Assembly (NCBI GenBank): GCA_002420145.1
Contig: DIHL01000081.1
Coordinates: 1 to 15,131 of the forward strand
DNA from: Bacteroidetes bacterium UBA5697
GTDB lineage: Bacteria; Bacteroidota; Bacteroidia; B-17B0; Aurantibacillaceae
Direction: 5' to 3'
Length of the DNA: 15,131 nt
Below the pieces are notes generated by a model. That model was given only the letters and a program-made list of their open reading frames with translations, ran no database searches and was not told the origin of the DNA. The position numbers and the translations under genes were made by a program. Below, one piece after another: positions 7,066 to 12,223 of this stretch. Position 1 is the stretch's first letter. Each line of letters opens with the position of its first letter.

Positions 7066-7971
7066 TTATTTTTTAGTCAATGCTTTAAATACATCTTCTA
7101 ATTTTTGCTCTTCTTTATTCATAGTTAACACACTTAAGTTGTGTTTTACAGCATAATTAAATAATTCCTTTCGAACATCATTTTCTACATCCGAAATTAT
7201 TTTCCAAGTGTTGCTTTCCAATAAAATAGCATCTTCAACACCTTGAATTGATTTTAAAGTTTTTACAGAAACTTCTTTGTCAAATTCAACAGTAATCACT
7301 TGTTTAGTGGTGTTTTTTTGTAATGTTTCAGTAGTATCATTAGCAACAATTTCTCCTTTATTAATAATGATGACTCTGTCGCAAACAGCTTCTACTTCTT
7401 GCATGATATGAGTGCTGAGCATCACTGTTTTTTGTTTCCCTAATTTTTTAATTAAGCCACGAATTTCTTCTAATTGATTTGGATCTAATCCTGTGGTTGG
7501 TTCATCCATAATTAAAACTTTAGGGTCATGAATCATGGCTTGAGCTAAGCCAACACGTTGGCGGTATCCTTTTGATAAAGCTCCAATTTTTTTATTTTGT
7601 TCTACTTGTAATCCAGTAGCTTCAATCATTTCTTTTACGCGTTCTTTGGCGTTTTTGATTTTGTATAATCCACCAATAAATTCTAAAAATTCTTTTACGT
7701 ACATATCCAAATACAAAGGATTATGTTCTGGTAAATAACCAATTTGTTTTCTTACTTCAATACTTTGTTCATTGGTGTCAAATCCACAAACCGTTGCAGT
7801 TCCTTCTGAAGGAGGAATGTAACAAGTCAAAATTTTCATCATAGTACTTTTACCAGCACCATTAGGGCCTAAAAATCCAACAATCTCATTGGTGCCTATT
7901 TCAAAAGAAACATTATTTAATGCTTTTTGAGCGCCGTATAATTTGGTGATATTATTTACTTTAATTGACAT
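7066..7971 (-). CDS. gldA: Gliding-motility ABC transporter ATP-binding subunit GldA
   Basis: This 301-residue ABC ATPase has Walker A GPNGAGKST (35-43), signature LSKGYRQRVGLAQ (132-144), Walker B VLIMDEPTTGLDPNQ (D156, E157) and switch H188 in STHIMQEVEAVCDRV. The stretches GYLPEHNPLYLDMYVKEFL (~78-96) and GLDPNQLEEIR closely match my memory of GldA from gliding Flavobacteriia. There GldA partners with the membrane proteins GldF and GldG in an ABC complex that supports gliding. gldF and gldG are not in this window, consistent with gldA being unlinked from them in Flavobacterium. It is the first gene of the minus-strand series, with a candidate promoter 18 bases upstream. A related GldA-like ABC-2 ATPase without a gliding role remains possible. 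Confidence 0.85.
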   Translation of the reverse strand: MSIKVNNITKLYGAQKALNNVSFEIGTNEIVGFLGPNGAGKSTMMKILTCYIPPSEGTATVCGFDTNEQSIEVRKQIGYLPEHNPLYLDMYVKEFLEFIGGLYKIKNAKERVKEMIEATGLQVEQNKKIGALSKGYRQRVGLAQAMIHDPKVLIMDEPTTGLDPNQLEEIRGLIKKLGKQKTVMLSTHIMQEVEAVCDRVIIINKGEIVANDTTETLQKNTTKQVITVEFDKEVSVKTLKSIQGVEDAILLESNTWKIISDVENDVRKELFNYAVKHNLSVLTMNKEEQKLEDVFKALTKK

Positions 7972-7988
7972 AGTGGTAGATTCTAATC

Positions 7989-7996
7989 CAAAAATA
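7989..7996 (-). promoter_or_regulatory. Candidate -7 promoter box for gldA
   Basis: On the minus strand this octamer is TATTTTTG, an exact match to the Bacteroidota -7 consensus TAnnTTTG. It ends 17 bases before the gldA ATG, which would give a 5' leader of about 10-14 bases. No clear -33 TTTG/TTG is seen about 19 bases further upstream, so support is partial and the motif could occur by chance in AT-rich DNA. Confidence 0.4.
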
Positions 7997-8018
7997 CTGA
8001 TTTTTTATTAGATTTAAT

Positions 8019-8126
8019 AGAACACTGATGCCGCTGATAGTTATGATTTGATAAGATGCAGCGGTTAATGTTTGTTAAAAACAAAAATCATAATTAGTCA
8101 TAGTAAATTTGTGTTATCTGCGTTCT
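8019..8126. repeat. Imperfect palindromic intergenic repeat
   Basis: This ~108-bp stretch between the divergent gldA and rsgA genes has nested complementary parts. The outer arms are AGAACACTGAT (8019-8029) and ATCTGCGTTCT (8116-8126), complementary at 9 of 11 positions. The inner arms are TTATGATTTG (8041-8050) and CAAAAATCATAA (8082-8093), complementary apart from two extra A. A further perfect pair is CCGCTG (8031-8036) with CAGCGG (8059-8064). Sequences of the kind CAGCGG...CATCAGTGTTCT and ATCTGCGTTCT recur between genes in several Bacteroidota as I remember them, so it is probably a dispersed palindromic element. No other copy is in this window. Confidence 0.5.
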
Positions 8127-8140
8127 TTCTATTAATTCAT

Positions 8141-8148
8141 TATCTTTG
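8141..8148 (+). promoter_or_regulatory. Candidate -7 promoter box for rsgA
   Basis: TATCTTTG matches the Bacteroidota TAnnTTTG consensus exactly and ends five bases before the rsgA ATG at 8154. Transcription would start at or within a few bases of the ATG, so the mRNA may be leaderless or nearly so. A weak -33 candidate (TATCTG, ending at 8120) lies about 20 bases upstream, at the edge of the palindromic repeat. Confidence 0.5.
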
Positions 8149-8153
8149 TTTCA

Positions 8154-9089
8154 ATGACAGGATTAGTTACAAAGTCTACAGGAAGTTGGTATGCCGTTCG
8201 CATTGAGAGCGGAGAGGTAATTGAATGCCGTTTAAAAGGTAAAATTAGGTTAGATGACCGTAAAACAACCAATCCTGTTGCAGTTGGAGATATCGTAGAT
8301 ATTGATAGAGATAAGGATGGGAGTAATCAAATTACAGGTATTCATCCCCGTAAAAATTACATTATTCGTAAATCCATTAATCTGTCAAAACAAGCACATA
8401 TTATTGCTAGTAATTTAGATCAGGCAATTTTAGTAGCTACTTTGGTTGCCCCAAGAACATCCTTAGGATTTATCGATCGGTTTTTGGTAACAGCTGAGGC
8501 ATATGGCATTCCTGCTAAAATTATTTTTAATAAAAAAGATGTATTGGATGAAGACATGATTGAGTTGCAAAATGATATCATGAAATTATATACTGATATT
8601 GGATATGATTGTTATTCAGTATCCTCTTTTGATAAACAAGATATTGAATTTATAAAAACATTATTGAAAGATAAAACAACTTTAATATCTGGGCATAGCG
8701 GAGTAGGGAAGAGCACGTTGGTAAATGCTATTGATACTGGATTAGATTTAAAGGTTGGTGATATTTCGGCGGCACATTTAAAAGGGATGCATACGACTAC
8801 TTTTGCCGAATTGTTTCCTTTATCTTTTGGTGGAAATATTATTGATTCGCCAGGGATTAAAGAATTAGGTTTGGTTGAAATGAAGAAGGAAGAAGTGGCG
8901 CATTATTTTCCTGAAATGATGGCAAAGATGAATGACTGTAAATTTAATAATTGCATACATGTTAACGAACCAGGCTGCGCTATTTTAAAAGCTGTTGAAG
9001 CTGGAGAGATTTCTCAAGAGCGTTATCAAAGTTATTTGGGTATTTTAAATGGAGAAGAAATGGATTGGAAAGAATGGGAAATTAGATAG
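8154..9089 (+). CDS. rsgA: Ribosome small-subunit-dependent GTPase A
   Basis: This 311-residue circularly permuted GTPase helps late 30S ribosome assembly by binding near the decoding centre and releasing on GTP hydrolysis. The motif order is the diagnostic G4-G1-G3: NKKD at 126-129, then GHSGVGKST at 180-188, then DSPG at 231-234. The N-terminal ~70 residues form the OB-fold domain. The C-terminal zinc finger is intact (C262, C267, H269, C275). Length is normal. The gene stands alone: divergent from gldA, convergent with the adhesin operon, with its own candidate promoter and a shared terminator. The ATG at 8154 matches the family N-terminus (MTGLVTKSTGSWYAV). Identification is secure. Confidence 0.97.
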   Translation: MTGLVTKSTGSWYAVRIESGEVIECRLKGKIRLDDRKTTNPVAVGDIVDIDRDKDGSNQITGIHPRKNYIIRKSINLSKQAHIIASNLDQAILVATLVAPRTSLGFIDRFLVTAEAYGIPAKIIFNKKDVLDEDMIELQNDIMKLYTDIGYDCYSVSSFDKQDIEFIKTLLKDKTTLISGHSGVGKSTLVNAIDTGLDLKVGDISAAHLKGMHTTTFAELFPLSFGGNIIDSPGIKELGLVEMKKEEVAHYFPEMMAKMNDCKFNNCIHVNEPGCAILKAVEAGEISQERYQSYLGILNGEEMDWKEWEIR

Positions 9090-9104
9090 ATTATAATTTA
9101 AAAC

Positions 9105-9140
9105 AAAAAATCCCAATGTATTTTTACATTGGGATTTTTT
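9105..9140. terminator. Strong bidirectional intrinsic terminator
   Basis: TCCCAATGTA (9111-9120) and TACATTGGGA (9125-9134) form a perfect 10-bp stem with a TTTT loop. It is flanked by six A on the left (9105-9110) and six T on the right (9135-9140), which can extend the stem to 16 bp. The A and T tracts let it work on both strands. It lies 15 bases after rsgA and 11 bases after the end of the convergent PorE-like gene, so it should end both transcripts. Confidence 0.92.
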
Positions 9141-9151
9141 ATTGTTTTAAA

Positions 9152-11221
9152 TTATTTTTGTTTTACTTCTTTAATCAATGTGTTTTCTTGCATAACTCTA
9201 AAAGCAGTTCTTCTGTTTTTTTGATGTGCTGCTTCAAACTCTGGGCTCTTAGGAACTAATTTCGCAATTTCAGCATCGCTTATTAATGGTTTCTTTTCAC
9301 CATATCCAGTAGGTAATAATCGTTCTTTAGCTATGCCTTTACTAATTAAATAATCCACACAAGATTGCGCTCTAGCTTGAGATAATATTTGGTTAGCTTT
9401 ATCGCTACCTCTAGTATCTGTATGTGCATTAATTTCGATACTAAAGTTGTCGTTTAATATTAGATAGTCATAAATTTTATCTAATATTTCCATTGATTTA
9501 GGTCGTAATGTCGCTTTGTTTAAATCATATTCAATTCCCTCAATGACAACATCTTCTCCAGGTATCACATCTAATACAAAATCTTGAAGCAAGTGAGTGG
9601 TTTCTGTTAATCCTTTTGTTGTTACACTGGCCGCACTAGCCTGATAGCTTTTCTTTTGAGCTTTTAAAAAAAATTGTTTGTTTTCTTTTAATGGGGTAAA
9701 GTAATGCCCTTTTTCGTCTGTAATTAAAAACAGTGGTTCTTCATCATTGGCCACGTCTTTAATTGTAATCAACGAACTTATAATAGGTTCACCTGTTGCA
9801 TAATCTGTAACGGTACCATTTAAGTCAAAAAATATAGGTTCATTTTGGAATTCGTAAATGTCATAACAATTACCTCCTGGGCAATCTTCTCGGTCACTTG
9901 AAAAATAACCTTTAGTTTGAATTCTGTCTAAAATAAAATACGCATCATCTTTACTTGAATTGATGGGAGTCCCTAAATTTTTTGGTGCTGCATAAATAGA
10001 GTCATCAGTATTTAATGAACTTTTAAAAATATCTAAGCCTCCAATTCCTGTGTGTCCATTAGAACTAAAAAACAAAGTATTTGAAATGGTATGATAAAAT
10101 GGAGTGACTTCATCTTTAGCTGTATTAATAGTGCTACCTAAATTCTTAGCTTCTCCAGTAAATCCATTTTCATCAATATTACACATGTATAAGTCAAATC
10201 CGCCTAGTCCACCAGGTCTGTTTGACGAGAAGTATAATTTTGTTCCGTCAAATGATACATAAGGTTGCATTGCTCTATAGCCAGGTTTATTGACTGTTTC
10301 ATTAAGTTTATAGGATTCGTAAAATAAACCATCTTTCATTTTTGCCATGTAAATAAAAGCTTCGTTTCTATTGGCATCACTCCATCTCGTATAAAACATG
10401 ATTTCATCTGAAGTAATAACACTAGAGCCTTCATGTAATCCTGTGTTAACAGGCCTACCAAAATTAATTGGTTTCATCCAGCCAGTATCTTTTAATTCAG
10501 TATAATATAAATCACAAAGGTATTTTGAGTCTTGTTTTTCAGGATTTAAAATAACTCCACCCTTTCTCGCACTTGTAAATAATAATCTAGTTGAACTATT
10601 CCAATACATAGGAGCAAAATTGGATGTTCCGGCATTAAAAATGGTAGTATCCATTTTTTTTACAATAATCAATTTTTTATTGCTGTTTGAATCAAGAGCA
10701 AAGTAGCAAGAGCTAATACCTTTTTGAACTAGTTTTTTTAAAGAGTCGTTTTTCGAAGATTCTAATAGCTTCTCTAAAATAGTCATCGACTTATTGTATT
10801 CTTTTAAATTCATTAATGCTAAAGCATAATGATATACATCCTCAGGATACGAACCATTATCTACAACAACCTTAAAGTATTTAACGGCATTAGGATAATC
10901 ATAGTTTAAATGATATGAATGTGCCAATTGATGAGTAATATAATCAGAAGTTGAAATCTCTTTTTTAGCATTACTGTTTTTACCTTTCGAAGTGTCTTTT
11001 TTAGACTCTTTAATTTTAAGATTTACAAGTTGAACCTCATAAGGAAGTACTTGTTCTTTCAAGATAAGAGTATCATCAAGAGATTTTGTGTAATAATCAA
11101 TTGCGGTTGTATAATCTCTTTTAAAGAATGCCTCGTCTGCGAATTTTAACCAAAGACGTTTAGATTGTCCAAATACCTGAACAGTTGCAAGAATAATAGT
11201 TGCAAATAATAATTTTCTCAT
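9152..11221 (-). CDS. PorE-like OmpA-family protein (TPR, propeller, CRD, OmpA)
   Basis: This 689-residue protein is likely periplasmic or outer-membrane associated. Residues 1-19 are a signal peptide (MRKLLFATIILATVQVFGQ). Helical TPR-like repeats run ~25-175, interrupted by a Lys/Ser-rich insert at ~70-90. WD40/PD40 blades occupy ~195-460, seen as repeated LFTSARKGG, LYFSSNRPGGLGGFDLY, LFFSSNGHTGIGGLDIF and YFSSDREDCPGGNCYDIY. A carboxypeptidase-regulatory-like domain spans ~465-545 (DLNGTVTDYATGEPI). An OmpA C-terminal domain spans ~556-645, with peptidoglycan-contact residues D602 and R617 in HTDTRGSDKANQILSQARAQ. This order matches PorE of Porphyromonas, a T9SS component that tethers the machine to peptidoglycan. 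It starts 5 bases after the PorP/SprF-like gene. It may be an accessory paralogue for the neighbouring adhesin rather than the core PorE. Confidence 0.87.
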   Translation of the reverse strand: MRKLLFATIILATVQVFGQSKRLWLKFADEAFFKRDYTTAIDYYTKSLDDTLILKEQVLPYEVQLVNLKIKESKKDTSKGKNSNAKKEISTSDYITHQLAHSYHLNYDYPNAVKYFKVVVDNGSYPEDVYHYALALMNLKEYNKSMTILEKLLESSKNDSLKKLVQKGISSCYFALDSNSNKKLIIVKKMDTTIFNAGTSNFAPMYWNSSTRLLFTSARKGGVILNPEKQDSKYLCDLYYTELKDTGWMKPINFGRPVNTGLHEGSSVITSDEIMFYTRWSDANRNEAFIYMAKMKDGLFYESYKLNETVNKPGYRAMQPYVSFDGTKLYFSSNRPGGLGGFDLYMCNIDENGFTGEAKNLGSTINTAKDEVTPFYHTISNTLFFSSNGHTGIGGLDIFKSSLNTDDSIYAAPKNLGTPINSSKDDAYFILDRIQTKGYFSSDREDCPGGNCYDIYEFQNEPIFFDLNGTVTDYATGEPIISSLITIKDVANDEEPLFLITDEKGHYFTPLKENKQFFLKAQKKSYQASAASVTTKGLTETTHLLQDFVLDVIPGEDVVIEGIEYDLNKATLRPKSMEILDKIYDYLILNDNFSIEINAHTDTRGSDKANQILSQARAQSCVDYLISKGIAKERLLPTGYGEKKPLISDAEIAKLVPKSPEFEAAHQKNRRTAFRVMQENTLIKEVKQK

Positions 11222-11226
11222 AACTT

Positions 11227-12222
11227 TTATAATCTTGGACAGTGACGAATTACTTTAGCTTTAGATTTTTTAGCCATATAGGTGAATGAAATTTCGAAAG
11301 CGCCTCTATATTTAGAAACATCTTTTAAACTTGACGTATTAGCATCGTATGAAATTTTTGCGATGTAATTATTTTTTCTAGCACCTACATAAACTACTGC
11401 AGCATCCTTATTTCTATAATTTCCACCAGCTAATAAATAAAACTCTTGTTCTTTTAAGAAATATCCAATATCAATCGAATACAATTGCTCAGAAGCATTT
11501 TTCTGCATCATAACCAATACCTTTGGTAGCACATAAAATAACTCAGTAACATTTATTCTTAATCCACCATGAATGTAATGTCTGATAGGTAATTTATTAC
11601 TAGTTGCAAAATAGGTTTCTTTTGGGCTAGTTAAATTAAATGCAGAGTATCCCAAAAATGGATTTAATCTCGATTGTTGTTTTGCATTATAATATAAAAA
11701 ACCAGCATTCACTTGTTCGGTTACAAATGATTGTCTGTTAAATGATTCGCCAGAAGACATAGACTGATCAAAATAACCACCATTGGTATTATTATATTGA
11801 TTGTCGTATGTATAAAGACCAGCCTCTATTTTTTTCTGTGTAGCACCTGCTTGAATTCCAAATGAAATATTATTGTATTTGTTCTTATCTAACGGAACGG
11901 CATAAGATAAAGACAGCATACCTTGTAATACATTATAGTTACCAACTCCAGCTCTCATGTTTATAATTTGTCCACCAAAGCCCCATTTACCTTTGGGCGC
12001 ATCTAAGCTTAATAGTGCTGTATTGTATGGTTTAAATGCAACAGACTTCCATTGATTTCTATATTGAGCATGAACTCTAAAATTAGCATCAACAATTCCA
12101 GTTAATGCTGGATTTAAAAATAGCGGACCTGCATCATACATCGATAGATGAAAGTCTTGAGCTTTTAATGATGATGTCAATAAAAGCAAAATGCTGTAGG
12201 ATATAAGTAATTTCTTTTTCAT
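11227..12222 (-). CDS. PorP/SprF-family T9SS outer-membrane protein
   Basis: This 331-residue protein has a signal peptide (MKKKLLISYSILLLLTSSLKAQ). It is followed by the family opening DFHLSMYDAGPLFLNPALTG and a typical HAQYRNQWKSVAFKPYNT segment (~51-68). The rest alternates in the manner of a beta-barrel, with GFGGQIINMRAGVGNYN, LSLSYAVPL and ISFGIQAGATQKKI. In Flavobacterium, SprF is needed for export or surface attachment of the adhesin SprB, and type B C-terminal-domain proteins are usually paired with a PorP/SprF paralogue. Here it starts 1 base after the adhesin stop, so it is probably the dedicated export or anchoring partner of that adhesin. Three residues from its C-terminus is a single Cys (RHCPRL). 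Confidence 0.9.
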   Translation of the reverse strand: MKKKLLISYSILLLLTSSLKAQDFHLSMYDAGPLFLNPALTGIVDANFRVHAQYRNQWKSVAFKPYNTALLSLDAPKGKWGFGGQIINMRAGVGNYNVLQGMLSLSYAVPLDKNKYNNISFGIQAGATQKKIEAGLYTYDNQYNNTNGGYFDQSMSSGESFNRQSFVTEQVNAGFLYYNAKQQSRLNPFLGYSAFNLTSPKETYFATSNKLPIRHYIHGGLRINVTELFYVLPKVLVMMQKNASEQLYSIDIGYFLKEQEFYLLAGGNYRNKDAAVVYVGARKNNYIAKISYDANTSSLKDVSKYRGAFEISFTYMAKKSKAKVIRHCPRL

Positions 12223-12223
12223 T

